A stretch of DNA of 64,000 nucleotides from Rhodosorus marinus (taxonomy: Eukaryota; Rhodophyta; Stylonematophyceae; Stylonematales; Stylonemataceae). A program made the position numbers and the translations under genes. The stretch covers positions 682,001 to 746,000 of the forward strand of contig JAMWBK010000007.1 of the NCBI GenBank assembly GCA_029953675.1, given 5' to 3'. Positions 34,312-44,645 of this stretch are shown piece after piece; the first letter of the stretch is position 1; each line of letters opens with the position of its first letter. The notes under the pieces were generated by a model. It did no database searches, was not told the origin of the DNA, and saw only the letters and a list, made by a program, of their open reading frames with translations.

Positions 34312-36704
34312 ATGGCGGAATATGAGGATGGCGAAGCCGAAGTAGCAGATTCCACTGTGGTGAGGGTGGATGAAGGGAGTGCACCTGATGAAGTGCCTGT
34401 CCCTGGGGCTGACGTAGCGTCAGTACCTGGGGATGATGTTCCTGAGCGGCCTGAGATTATCGACGGTAGTCACAATGAGGTGAAGCCTGTGTTTAAACGG
34501 GCTCCTCCGATGCCGGTTGTTCCCGAAAACCTCAAAGTAAGCCAGCAGGCTCTCCTCCGATGCTCCACGAGCGTCAAGTGGAGAACAGCTATACAGTCCG
34601 GAAGGCGTAGAATGGGTGGACAATATCTGGCACGGAGCTAACGGGCGGTTTGTTTTTTTTGTACGGTTCAACCCCGTAGGACTATCCGCTACCGCCTCCC
34701 ATAGCGAATGACTTTAAACATTTCAAGCCCAGCGTGCAAATGGGCCCGCACAGCGTCATGAAGTTCCGGCCTCCACCGGCAGTGAAAAGTGAAGAAGTAT
34801 GGTTTCAGGGTAGTGTCCCGGAGAGTATCTCAGTATCAATCTCAGACGGTAAGGCTCTGGGAGAGTCCGATATGAGCATTGTCGACTCGGCATGGCTCAA
34901 CGCCAACTCTCTAGCTGTGGCGAAGAGCGACGGGATGGTGGATGTGTACAACGTGCACTCTCAAAAACTCGTGACGCAGTTCCGACCGTATATGGACGAT
35001 GATCCAGTCCAGCATCTGGCCTCCCTGGAGAAGACAATTGATGATGATGACTTTGAAGCAAATTTGCTCAAGGTAGCTACTGTTTCCGGTAAAACGAGAA
35101 CTGTAAGGACGTGGGAGTTGGACGGGGACAGGGCTGAGCTTATTCGGTCCATTGCGGTTCCGAAAGATGGGACCGAAGTCGCTATGTCTGTACCTCTTGT
35201 TTCTAAATTCAAGATGCCGGTTCGCGATGATCTAGTTTCGAAGCCAAAGGAGAGGAGAGAAGGTGAATTTGAATCTGTCCTTCAAGCGGCTGAAGAGGAC
35301 TACGCAGAGCTGGAATCGACATATGCTGTGAAGGCTAAGGAGGCCGAGTTCGATGGGCTTATCGCGGAGGCACAAGCTGAGACTGAGGCCATGGAGGCCA
35401 GTTACGCAGCGGCTGCGGCGGCTGCTGCAGCAGCAGCCGGTACCGCAGTGGTTTTGGGTGCTGGTGAGTCTGATGAAGCGGAGGCAGCGGAGCTTGAAGA
35501 GGCCGAAGAAGAAGTTTCCGCGGAGACAGCAGAGCTTGAAGAGGCCGAGGAAGTAGCTTCTGCAGAGGCAGCAGAACTGGAGCAACCCGCAGAAGCGGCG
35601 GAAACGGCCAAAGAAGATGCTGATTTGGACGCTGTAGCACAAGCAGAAATAGAAGAGGACTCCGCTGCCGCCGACGCTGCCGCTCTGGCTGCAGGTACGG
35701 CCGCTGGTGCCGCCGGTGTTGCCGGCGCTGCTGCGCTAGCAGATGACGAGGCTGCAGGTGTAGCCCAGGCGGTAGGTGCTGACCAGGCCATCGAACAGAC
35801 ATCTGCAAGGTCGGTCGTTAATCAGACAAAAGTACCGCCCGCGGACGATGGAGGTAATGCCGGCGCGATAGCCGGGGCTGCTGTTGGTGGAGCTGCGTTG
35901 GGAGCTCTGGGGACAGCCGCAGTTGTAGCGGCGACTAAGGGAGACGACGAAGCGGAAGAAGAAGAAGAGGTTGCCGAGGAGACTGTCGAAGAGACAGCCC
36001 CTGAAGAAGCTGTGCCAGAGCCTGTTGAAGAAGACCTCGCGGCAGAGCCGACCCTGGAAGAGGTCTCAGCTGAGCCCGTCGCCGAAGAAATCCCCGAGGT
36101 GGATTCGAGTGACGGCGTTGCAGAGGCGGCAGCAATAGGTGGTGTATCTGCGGCTGCTGGCGCCGCCGCTGTCGTAGAGGATACCGACACTGACCCATTC
36201 GCAAAATTCAAGTCTGCAGAGGAGCAGGATATTGCTGCTAAAAAGGCGTATGAAGACCAGCTCACACAGAGGAAGAGCGTGCCTGCCGGTGCAATCGCTG
36301 GAGGTGCAGCCGCTCCAGGTCTTGCGACAGTAGCTGCGGCTGCCGACGATGGAGCGGAAGACGACGAGGCTGAGTATGAAGTGGTTGAGGAGGATCAAGG
36401 CTTCGTCTACGAAGATATCGAGGTGTATGAGCCAATTCCACCCGAGGAACTCAAGCCGGGTGTTGAAGCAAGTACCGCAGCTGGATTGGGGGGCGCAACA
36501 GCAACGGGAGCGGCCGTGGGGGATGCGGCTCTTGCAGAAGATGAGGATGATGAAGAGATAGAAGAATACGTAGAGGAGACCATCGAGGAGCGCTATCTCG
36601 AGGAAGATGAAGACGACGACGATATTATTGAGGAAGAGGCAGTGGAAGAGCTTGAGGTCACGTACGAGGACGGGGTTGTTGTCTCTGTTGAAGGGGCAAA
36701 CTGA
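34312..36704 (+). CDS. Acidic protein with WD-like N-terminus and six Gly/Ala zipper segments
   Basis: Two exons, 34312-34536 and 34680-36704, joined in phase 0, give 749 residues. Residues 1-75 are acidic and Pro-rich. Residues about 125-245 contain WD40-like strands (VDSAWLNANSLAVAKSDG, VDVYNVHSQKLV, TRTVRTWELDGD). From about 255 the protein is a chain of Glu/Asp-rich stretches that separate six hydrophobic Gly/Ala segments of 20-29 residues (about 315, 404, 468, 555, 611 and 672). The third (GAIAGAAVGGAALGALG) is a regular glycine zipper. The protein ends in a very acidic tail. I do not recognise the family. It could be a scaffold or membrane-associating coat protein, and expansion of Ala/Glu codon repeats has clearly contributed. 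The long unbroken frame, the consistent splice and the conserved-looking N-terminus argue that it is expressed. Confidence 0.75.
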
Positions 36705-37286
36705 ACAAAAAGGAACTCCAAAGCGCTCTGAACTCTTGCATGAGGAGCAAGTAAGATAGAATGGCTTTGTCCTCAGGCGGTGTAGTTGATCTGTTCATTC
36801 CTTTTTTTTTGTGGTATCGCTTTTGTTCTGAACGCCGGAACGCCGAGTTCGGGGAAACACGAGAGCAACGGGCGGTCAGCGGGCTCAGCGCTCAGAAACC
36901 TGCGACGCAGGTTTCTGAGAGAACCGAACTATCTTTTGATTAATTTTTTGAGACATAAAAAAAGTCTTCTATTCGTTAGTATCCCCTTAGCTCACGCTCA
37001 GCCAGACACCACCCTCTCCGTAATCCTTTCGATCTAAACCTCGGTCATAACTGAAACAAGAAGCGAAGACCATACGACACGCGCCATGCTTAAATAACGC
37101 GCTTACGGATGCTTCAGCACAGACAGAAATGATCTGCTTCAAGACAAGCCTAAGCACGTCTATGTTGTTTCCGTGAAATCCACAACAGCCCATGTGCGTT
37201 GAAACCCTGACAAGCTCATCCTCATCAAGTCACTGGTTCTGATGCTGACGTGGACATATTAACCACATCCCTGCCGTCAAAGCACT
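36705..37286. other. Intergenic, with a perfect inverted repeat
   Basis: No gene is seen. The inverted repeat at 36891-36919 is listed separately. Short frames at 36761-37037 contain no family features. Confidence 0.45.
36891..36919. repeat. Perfect inverted repeat, 14-base arms
   Basis: CTCAGAAACCTGCG is followed by a single A and the exact reverse complement CGCAGGTTTCTGAG. It lies about 190 bases after the stop of the glycine-zipper gene. With only one base between the arms it is better read as a palindromic protein-binding site or cruciform than as an RNA hairpin terminator. Confidence 0.75.
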
Positions 37287-37909
37287 ATGTTCGGTACTGC
37301 ATCTTCACGTGAGGAGAACAGTATCCCTTTTGACCCGAAAGCAAGTACTGATTCGGCTCAAGAGTCGAGTAAAGAGGCTGGACAACGACCGTCACTTTCC
37401 TCATCACTGGTAAGCGGATCGGCTTGGCAAAATGTGAAGCAGCCCGTCTAGCAAAATCCCAGAACTAAGTTTGGTGTTACGTCCGAACTAAGATATGGGT
37501 ACTGGAGTCCGTGTGTCTGCAAGCATTGCTCAGGACAGTAAGTGCTGGGATGGAAGGACGTGAACTGAGAAATCGGTTTCTGTTTGAGTCGTCTTTGGCG
37601 TTGAAGGACGAGGCTCCGAGCATATCGAGGTATCTCTCGAGAAGACACCAGCAACGGTTACCTGAAGCACCTGATCTAGTCCGATGTGAGCGCTGTTCGA
37701 CGATTCTTGTTGGAAACAGAACGAGGGTCAGGAAGGGTCGGGCGGTGCGGGTCTGCAAGGGATGCGGTAACATTGAGCGGTCAATAAGGAAATCATGCCC
37801 GAAGGAGGAGACGCTCAAATCGCCGGCGGAGGTTACAAGCAAACCGGGGAAGAAGAAGCAAGCATTAGACAAACCCACTAAGCTGAGCAGTTCATTCCTC
37901 TTTGAGTAG
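37287..37909 (+). CDS. Rpp21/Rpr2/Snm1-like RNase P/MRP zinc-ribbon protein
   Basis: The core frame 37539-37909 carries the family pattern: a helical stretch (RELRNRFLFESSLALKDE then RYLSRRHQQR) and a zinc ribbon with CERC and CKGC pairs, then a Lys-rich tail. The family binds RNase P or RNase MRP RNA and helps mature tRNA 5-prime ends or rRNA. I favour two exons, 37287-37308 and 37539-37909 (phase 1), beginning MFGTASSLSAGMEGRELR, for 130 residues. Alternatively translation begins at ATG 37550 (119 residues). The stop lies only 20 bases before the next gene start. The short C-terminus after the ribbon is variable in the family. Confidence 0.6.
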
Positions 37910-37929
37910 AACTCAGCTGGAAACGACGA

Positions 37930-39450
37930 ATGAAGGGCCTGTACGCGCAATTCACACAGTCGATGCTTGAACCTGTTCATGACCAGACGTGCTATGACAT
38001 CCTTGGCGTCAAGGTGAGCCCTCCCGCTCAGGAATGTACTGCGCTGGGCGGCTCGCTGCGTAGGAGTTGGTTCATGCTTGGGGAGGGTGCTCACCTCTCC
38101 CACGGTGCGTATGGTGCTGCTTCAGTTTTCGTACAGAATACTGGAGACGCGATCCGTGCGAAGATGGAAGAGGATCCCGTGAGGTTCTTCTACGAGCTAC
38201 TGTTCCCAGCGCTGTCGCTGTCACTTCGAAGGACGGCACAGTTCGTGAGCGGAGCTGCAAGGAACATGGCCTTCGTCCCCAATGTCGAGTTTGCAATCTC
38301 GGCGGCGCTGCAGAGCCTAGCCCAGATCGAGCTCTTTCCAAACGGCTGCAAGATCCTCGTGACTTCGCTGACCTACGGGGCCGTTAAAATAGCCGCAAAA
38401 GAGGCCGCCTCCAGGAAAGGCGGCTGGATCGACGTCGTGGAGATACCAACCTGCGACGACTGCACCGACGAGGAGATCCTCCGGCGCTTTCGTGGTAAGC
38501 TCAGAGGATCGAGCATTGCCGTTTTCGAGCACATCTCGTCGCCCACAGGCCTGGTTATGCCCGTAGAGGAAATCTGCAAACTCTGCCGTGAGCACTCCGT
38601 TCTAAGCGTTGTGGATGGCGCCCATTCCCTCGGAGCTGCCGAGGTCAATCTTGAGCGAATCCGCGCGGACGTATACACTTCAAATGGGCACAAGTGGTTG
38701 ATGAACCAAAGAGGGTGTGCTTTCCTAGCTGTCTCCGAGCAAGTCAGAGACGTTCTCCACCCTGTCCTAGCCTCTTGGGGCCACGACAAAGGTTTCAATG
38801 CTGAGTTTGTTTGGCAGGTAAGCCCAACTTGTAATTCATTCTCGCAGGAGAGACCATCCACATTCGCCTAGACTAAATCTGCTCGACAAACCCACAGGGA
38901 ACAATGGACTACACCCCAATGCTCACAATGCCAGCTGCGATATCGTTTCTGACCTGGTGCGGTCGTGGAAATCCGGAACAAGTATACAGGAGAAACCATC
39001 GTCTTGCCTGCTGGGCTGCAGATATGCTTTCTTACATCCTCGATACAAAGACTTTGTTTCCAAGGTGTGACAGAGCTGCTCAAAACTCCAAAGACGATTG
39101 TTTTTCGCTCACCAAAGTCTTGTACTCTTCCACCCCGATACAGCGAGATGGTGGCTTGTATGGCGTGCGTTAAGCTACCAGTCTATGCGAATCCTATTGA
39201 AGAACTACGACTAGTTCTCTCCCAGAACGAGCCGCGAGTACAAGTCGCTGTCTTCTTCTTCGTCGTCGACAATGAAGACGACCGCTATCTACGGATATCA
39301 TGCGCAATTTACAACGATGTATGGGACGTTTTGACGCTCGCTAAGAAGCTGCTTGATGTTATCAGGGCTCCCGAAGAAGCCCACCGTCGATTGCGTCGCA
39401 AGGAGGCCCTTGTAAACCTCGATCTTGAGCGAAGCTTGGATGGCTTGTGA
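37930..39450 (+). CDS. Class V aminotransferase, isopenicillin-N-epimerase-like PLP enzyme
   Basis: Three exons, 37930-38817, 38898-39064 and 39144-39450 (phases 0 and 2), give about 453 residues. The order of motifs matches the isopenicillin N epimerase-like branch of fold-type I PLP enzymes. An N-terminal GEGAHLSHGAYGAA corresponds to the NHGSFG loop. The cofactor aspartate is in SVVDGAHSLGA and the Schiff-base lysine in YTSNGHKWLMNQRG. GTMDYTPMLTMPAAISF and a C-terminal RISCAIYNDVWD follow. Relatives act on amino acids and cysteine-type substrates; beta-lactam synthesis is not implied and no such neighbours exist. The last intron (79 nt) is inferred because the C-terminal motif lies in another frame. 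A frameshift is the alternative. It starts 20 bases after the previous stop and ends 32 bases before the next start. Confidence 0.82.
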
Positions 39451-39482
39451 AAGGTCTCCTGAGGTAGCCTGATCGGGTATTG

Positions 39483-39922
39483 ATGAGGGAGATTGGAAAT
39501 GATGTTGCGGAGCCCAAGCTTTTACTTGATGTTCGAAAAAGGATGGACACGGTGCTAAGATTGCCCTGGAACTCGACGACGACGTTTGTGATCATTGGAG
39601 CGGCAATTGCGACAGCGGGCGTTGTCGCTCTTCAAGCACAGGTGAGCTTTTTGCGCTGTCGAATTGAGGGCTTCTTGTGAGGGAGTTTTAAGCGCTGGCA
39701 TTGCTTTTGTCTGTCGTCTGTGCTTTTTTTCTACAGAAACCGAAAGTCTGTGATAGCTGCAAGGGTCTGGGGGCCTTTAAGTGCTTCGTCTGTGACGGAT
39801 CGGGGACGATAAAATTGCCAAAACAGCGCAAGCTGGAGAAATGTAAGACTTGCAATGGCCTTGGAAAGACCCGCTGTCGTCCTTGCAAGGGCAGCGGATA
39901 CATCAAGGAATACGTCGGCTAA
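39483..39922 (+). CDS. Membrane-anchored DnaJ-type zinc-finger protein
   Basis: Two exons, 39483-39641 and 39737-39922, in phase 0, give 114 residues. Exon 1 encodes a soluble helix and one transmembrane segment (STTTFVIIGAAIATAGVVAL). Exon 2 carries four CxxCxGxG repeats (CDSCKGLG, CFVCDGSG, CKTCNGLG, CRPCKGSG), the cysteine-rich zinc domain of DnaJ without a J-domain. Plant proteins of this design (BSD2, LQY1, PSA2) assist Rubisco or photosystem assembly in plastids, so a thylakoid assembly or thiol-redox role is possible. No plastid leader is obvious before the membrane segment. It begins 32 bases after the previous gene. Confidence 0.8.
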
Positions 39923-40155
39923 CGCTTAACTGAGTTGGGGCCTCGTGTCCCTCCCAAAAATATTTTTGATACGGAAACAAAGAAACGTCGGGAAGAAGAT
40001 TTGGAGGAGGAATCGACTCGTTGAAATAGCGAAACGACGGGCTTTGTTTCTATTACGGATGAAAAGGGCCACAGACGTAAAATTAAAAGGGTAGCCCAAC
40101 AACAATTGCACTGTTATCCACCAGCTCCACCCACTAACTCACGAAGAGCAAAAGG

Positions 40156-40229
40156 CGCCGGCGGAGGGGCTCGAACCCTCGACCACCAGGTTAAAAGCCT
40201 GGCGCTCTAGCCGACTGAGCTACGCCGGC
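40156..40229 (-). tRNA. tRNA-Lys (TTT)
   Basis: A complete 74-base cloverleaf on the minus strand. The acceptor stem GCCGGCG pairs with CGCCGGC, the anticodon stem is CCAGG/CCTGG with loop CTTTTAA, and the T-loop is TTCGAGC. There is no intron and no encoded CCA. Confidence 0.96.
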
Positions 40230-41401
40230 ATAAATTCCGAAGAAAATTTCTTTTTTTATATAATACAACTTATTTTGAATGAGACGCCCCTGACCTCAGT
40301 ATTCTCCAGGCCCGTTCGAGCTTAACTTCTCAGTTGACTGCAGGCTGAACGATTTTGGTGTGACTAGATTGTAGTAGGTTGTAGAAAACTACCACTCGCT
40401 TCTGCAGTGGGAAGCGAATTCTATGGAGATGTCCTGATTGCTTGATTCGAAACAGCTCTGCTTGCTTGATGCCCATGTAAAGGACTTGTTTAGGTTAGGT
40501 CAACGAGCATTGATATCTGATCCTTCTGAGATCTCGAGATAGAAGTCTTCTCGAACTCCATTGAGGAACGGAGGTTGGAAATGAAACTGTCTCCTTTGGT
40601 ATTCGCTTTGTAGCAGATGTTCAGAAACATCCGAAGCGTCCTATGCCTTCCTACCTGCGTGCATGTTCGGCTATAATCCACTCCATAGACCTGGCGTGAA
40701 ATGCGCACAGACTAAAGATTGAGAATTTACGTTACACGTTCCAACGGTAAAGAAAAGCTACCAATGCTAACGCATTGGTAGTTGACATTACCGTGGCTCG
40801 ACGGACACTGTACAATATCCGAATCATGGCACTGTCGTAGTACTTCTAGCTCCAAACTGAAGCAGCTCTTTAAAGTTGCGATGTGTCCCCAGAGTGCGTT
40901 CGGCGAGAGAGTATTGTGAGACCAAAGCGCTCCAAATGAAAGCCTTGAAACCTGTGATGTTCTCATGAGAGAAGCGGTTGGTAGAGGCAGCCCGCCGCGG
41001 AGAATGAGGAGATGAGTGATACATCAGTGACCGTTGACTTAGCCTGTAAATCCGATCTGCTTTTGGCTTCTCGAGCTGCTTCAACGTGGACTAAGATTCC
41101 CCTCTTCCGTGCTATGCCCTTGAAGCTACTGCGGAGAGGGACTGATTCATACAAGGCGAGCACTTGCGCCATGTCTGAATACTGCCGTGCAAGGAGACTT
41201 TTTTCGTTCCTTTATTTCACCGGAACATGTAGACAATGAGATACGGTCAACACGGTTTTCCAGAAGTGTACTAGGGAAACGTGTTGCTGGTCCGAACGAC
41301 AGCAGAGTCAAGCCGGTAGATGAACATTATGAACAACACTACGAGTTCGGGTGCTGTGTGAATTCAAAAGGACCATATGAACAAGCTCCTTGTCTCTTTA
41401 C
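40230..41401. other. Intergenic, no gene seen
   Basis: Only short overlapping frames with non-ATG starts are found. I see no repeats or further tRNA in this stretch. Confidence 0.45.
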
Positions 41402-41701
41402 TCAGCTCTGCTTCTCCCCACGACTCGACCCGTCCTCGGCGAGTCCACGGATAATATCGTGCAAACTCATCTCCTTCGCTTTCGGTTCCTCGTCCCTCGA
41501 ATCGGCTTTGATAGACTCGTGCAGGTTGAGCAGCTTCTTCAATTCTTCCTCGCCATAAAACTTGTACAGGTCCTTCCTCTTATCCCCGCCCTGCAAGTTT
41601 CTTCGACAAGCTGGCATGTTCCTATCGGATCTCCTAGAGCAGTAGCTCCGAGACGTTGAGATCCTCACGGATGAATCAAAACCTCCTGAGGCGAATGCCA
41701 T
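41402..41701 (-). CDS. Small protein with plastid-type leader, unknown
   Basis: A 99-residue frame starts with ATG at 41701. The first residues MAFASGGFDSSVRIS are followed by Arg/Ser-rich sequence and look like a red-algal plastid leader with phenylalanine 3. The rest is charged and helical (DLYKFYGEEELKKLLNLHES, then EMSLHDIIRGLAED). I know no family. The helical pattern and the leader argue for a real gene; no intron is needed. No other strong gene lies within 1 kb on either side. Confidence 0.5.
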   Translation of the reverse strand: MAFASGGFDSSVRISTSRSYCSRRSDRNMPACRRNLQGGDKRKDLYKFYGEEELKKLLNLHESIKADSRDEEPKAKEMSLHDIIRGLAEDGSSRGEKQS

Positions 41702-42685
41702 GATTCTTCTCGTTTCTATGAGGGAAAACCCGGAGCTACCCTAGCAGACAATACTTTCCAATCCTCCTTCTGCGTACCCTTGGAGCTCAAAGTACCCTTC
41801 TTCAACTTCACGATAGTCCTGCTTCCCCAAACCACTTTTCCCAAAAAAATCCCAACTAGGAAAATATTTCTCATCTAAAATATTTCATTATACATAATTT
41901 TGTTTTCGAGAATTTGCATGTAAAAAGCACTTGTACTGTCATCTCGTTTCTCTCAGTAAAAAGTGCCCCTTGACGGGATGTAACTCATATAGAGCTGCTC
42001 GAAAATAAACCTCAAGGTTAGGCTACGTCGTTGGGAAGTTGAACAGGTGGAGGCCATGTGCAAAGTTCGACCGTCATATCTTGAAATATGCATGTGCCTA
42101 GTCACCAGTGACGACTTTTCCTACCATGCGTTTGCCCTCTCAGCCGTGGCGCTGAGTATTCTGGATTGTCTTTGATAGTTCGTGCTGCCCGTTTAGCAAG
42201 CCAGTATGGTACCCAGAGGGACACATGAGATAGCCAGCTCGAAATCAGAGCGGCATTGCTCTATCGGAGAAAGGAAATCTCCAGCTCAAACGCCGAAACA
42301 GCCATCCGGCCACTGCGGTTTGCGTGCAGGATTCTAGTCGTTAAAAAGCCTCTCCCAAAAAGGCTTTAGGCCAAGATTATGAAACTACATGGCCTCAGAG
42401 GAATTCATGGACTAGCGTCTTCAGCAAGAAAACAGCGCTACTATAGATCAATAGAGGAGTTAAGAAAAAGCTCCAGCTCAAGCAGCCAACCGATCCATAT
42501 CCGGCGATCCGATCTTCCGGAACGTACGATCGATCGATACCCAAAGGTATCTCGTCGATCCTAAATTCTCGGATTGGGATTGAAGCTAGAGGTGAGAACC
42601 CGGAATGGTTCTCTGAGACATGGTTTCCTTTGATGAAGTGATCTGAAGGAATGAAATGGACTTTCCAGATTGACGATTAACAATT
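41702..42685. other. Intergenic, no gene seen
   Basis: AT-rich around 41850-41910. The frame 42379-42564 (+) starts with ATG but has a low-complexity Ser-rich, Arg-rich composition and no family features. Confidence 0.45.
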
Positions 42686-43986
42686 ATGGAACTGTCTTTC
42701 GTGATCAAACCTGGCGCTACGGTTCGTCGCAGGGGCGGTAGATCGGTGTTGAGTCTTAATCGTGGTGGTGATCTGCGCAGGATGAGGATGACCCGGGTAG
42801 AGGCCAGGTTGGATGCTGAATCTGTATCAGAAGAGGATATTAAGAATGCAAAGGAGTTGATCCATAAGTGGCAGAATCCTCCCGAGGAGGAGTACCCTGC
42901 GTGGTTGCCGCAGACGATCGAGTACTCGGTGCGATGTGCACAGCAGGCGACGGCATTTGCGTTGATGGATTCTGTGACAAGGATCAGTGTAGATCTTCCG
43001 TTGGGAAGAACGCGGAGGGATGGGTTGAAGTGGTCGACTCTAGAGCAATGCTTGCACGAGTCCTCCGTCCTCGCCCCGCACTACTGCCAGGCCTTCAAAG
43101 GAGCAAGTATTCGACTAATTCTCGCCGCAGAACCTCTTGGAAGAAGCGTCGAATGGCTGCAGAGCCTGCAGACACTCGATGAAGCCGCTGAAAATCCTTC
43201 TTCGGATGAATTTGATATCGTGATCATAGCTAGCGCAACCCGAGGAGACGCAGATAAGGTCCGGACGCCATAGACAAAATTGAGTCACAGACGAAAGCCT
43301 GCTCACACGGTTAAGACGTTTGATCTACTGTGCATCAGATATCGAAGATCGTCTCCGAGTGCTCGAAGGACACTGCAATCGTTCTCTTCAACTGTTTCAT
43401 CGACGCTAATCTAGAAGAGGTCAGCCCTTCGGAGCAGTTCACTCCGGTGTACATTTGTCGTCGATATGAAGGGGGTGCTGTTCTATTGTCTGGTCATGGA
43501 AGACAATGGGACTGTTTCGCAGAGCTCTCCGTAAGTGACAAAAAAACCTCGAGCAACACCCACGATGGTCACAAAACTCCTCAATCGCTGGCTGACAGTC
43601 TATCCAACTCTTTGGCTCTGAAATCCCTAGATCTTTGAGTTCGAGCATGTATCAAGAACGTCACCAGAATGGCGACCTAGCTGTCAGAATCTAAAGACAG
43701 CACTTCAAGCGGATGGTATCACTTTTGATCCCCTCACTCGCTACTACAACTCAAACCTCGATCTGAAGAGCGCTGGGTAAGGAATTCTCTCTGTAACGTC
43801 CTCCAGAACGGAGAGGACTAGTCTTGCCTGCGCCTCCGTACTGAAGGATTCTACCAACGTGGGTTCTTCTTCCTCAGGTTCTGGCCGTTTATGATCATAT
43901 GCTTTCCTGAAGTGCTCCCACTGGACGAATCGATCCTTCCTGAACCAGAGCCAAAGCCTACTAAGAAACGCTTCGGATTCTTCTAA
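42686..43986 (+). CDS. DUF1995-domain protein, probably plastid
   Basis: Four exons, 42686-43258, 43339-43530, 43631-43776 and 43878-43986 (phases 0, 0, 2), give 339 residues. The N-terminus MELSFVIKPGATVRRRGGR is basic, with a phenylalanine at position 5, as in red-algal transit peptides. The body follows the DUF1995 layout of plastid proteins: LPQTIEYSVRCAQQATAFA, RISVDLPLGRTRRDG, VLFNCFIDAN, CRRYEGGAVLLSG then W, and an FWPFMIICFPEVLPLDESIL ending (FGFF at the C-terminus). Plant DUF1995 proteins are tied to photosystem II accumulation (LPA3) and adenylate kinase-like fusions. A role in photosynthetic complex assembly is a reasonable inference. The first donor (GTCCGG) is non-consensus, but the join restores homology. 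Confidence 0.78.
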
Positions 43987-44066
43987 TCACAGTCTCAAGC
44001 AGGAACTACGAGATCAGCATCGCTCGACGACAACGTCGAATGTCGGACTCTTGAAAAGCGTAGCTC

Positions 44067-44645
44067 ATGGCGCTTTTCTCGTCGACGAGCGACTTCTGCA
44101 GTACCTTCTCCGGACCGTCAAGATACATCCAGACCCCTGCAGTATGTGACTATGGTGATCTTCACCTCCGTGCAGGGAGGACTCCAGAAAGTCTCTTCGG
44201 TCTGCGAGTAACGTGCTCCTACTACTTACCATTTCCGCAAAAGGGCTTTTCTAAATCCTCTTGTCGAGTTCTGACTCTAAGACGATACAGACCCGGTGTT
44301 CAACCAGCAGCATCAGGTAGCTTATGTCGCCAACTAATGGTATTCCAGCCTTCGGTTCTCGAATGACGTGTAAGATCCAGAAACCGATGTCGCACTCTAC
44401 ACAGATCAGAAGATCCGATTCAAAGCAAGCATGCAGAACTCGCGTTTGTCTGTTCAGTCGACGAAGTCACTTAGCATCACTGCTCACCCTTTCACTAGCA
44501 CCGAAGATATCTTTGAAGTCGTTCAGGATGTTTCATCCTGAGATCCATGAACGCATATATCCAAAAGCGCTTGCTGAAGCCGCGGACAAGTGCGTCACGC
44601 TCTTAAAGTTCGTCGACACAACTGAAAGCGCCATCGGCTGAGGTT
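44067..44645 (+). CDS. Possible spliced plastid protein, exons unresolved
   Basis: An ATG at 44067, 80 bases after the DUF1995 stop, begins MALFSSTSDFCSTFSGPS and is followed by a good donor (GTATGT at 44142). Further on, a coding-like stretch reads VALYTDQKIRFKASMQNSRL and continues SVQSTKSLSITAHPF to about 44540, while another frame covers 44540-44640 (ERIYPKALAEAADKCVTLLK). I could not join these in one consistent frame, so the bounds are provisional and it may be a pseudogene. No family is recognised. Confidence 0.3.

Noticed and set aside
33891-34355. Minus-strand Ser-rich frame
   Set aside because: It is produced by the GA-repeat leader of the gene on the other strand.
35232-36265. Minus-strand Ser/Ala-rich and Leu/Pro-rich frames of 129-149 codons
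   Set aside because: They mirror the Ala/Glu-rich coding sequence of the glycine-zipper gene in other frames.
38012-38062. Possible 51-base intron near the start of the PLP enzyme (GTGAGC to CGTAG)
   Set aside because: Removing it would put the conserved SHGAYGAA loop out of frame; the uninterrupted frame fits the family.
38904-39173. Alternative C-terminus of the PLP enzyme ending at 39173
   Set aside because: The family C-terminal motif RISCAIYND lies in another frame further on and can be reached by a 79-nt GT-AG intron with matching phase.
37930-39450. Beta-lactam biosynthesis gene
   Set aside because: Similarity is to the broad isopenicillin-N-epimerase-like fold; no synthetase or synthase gene lies nearby.
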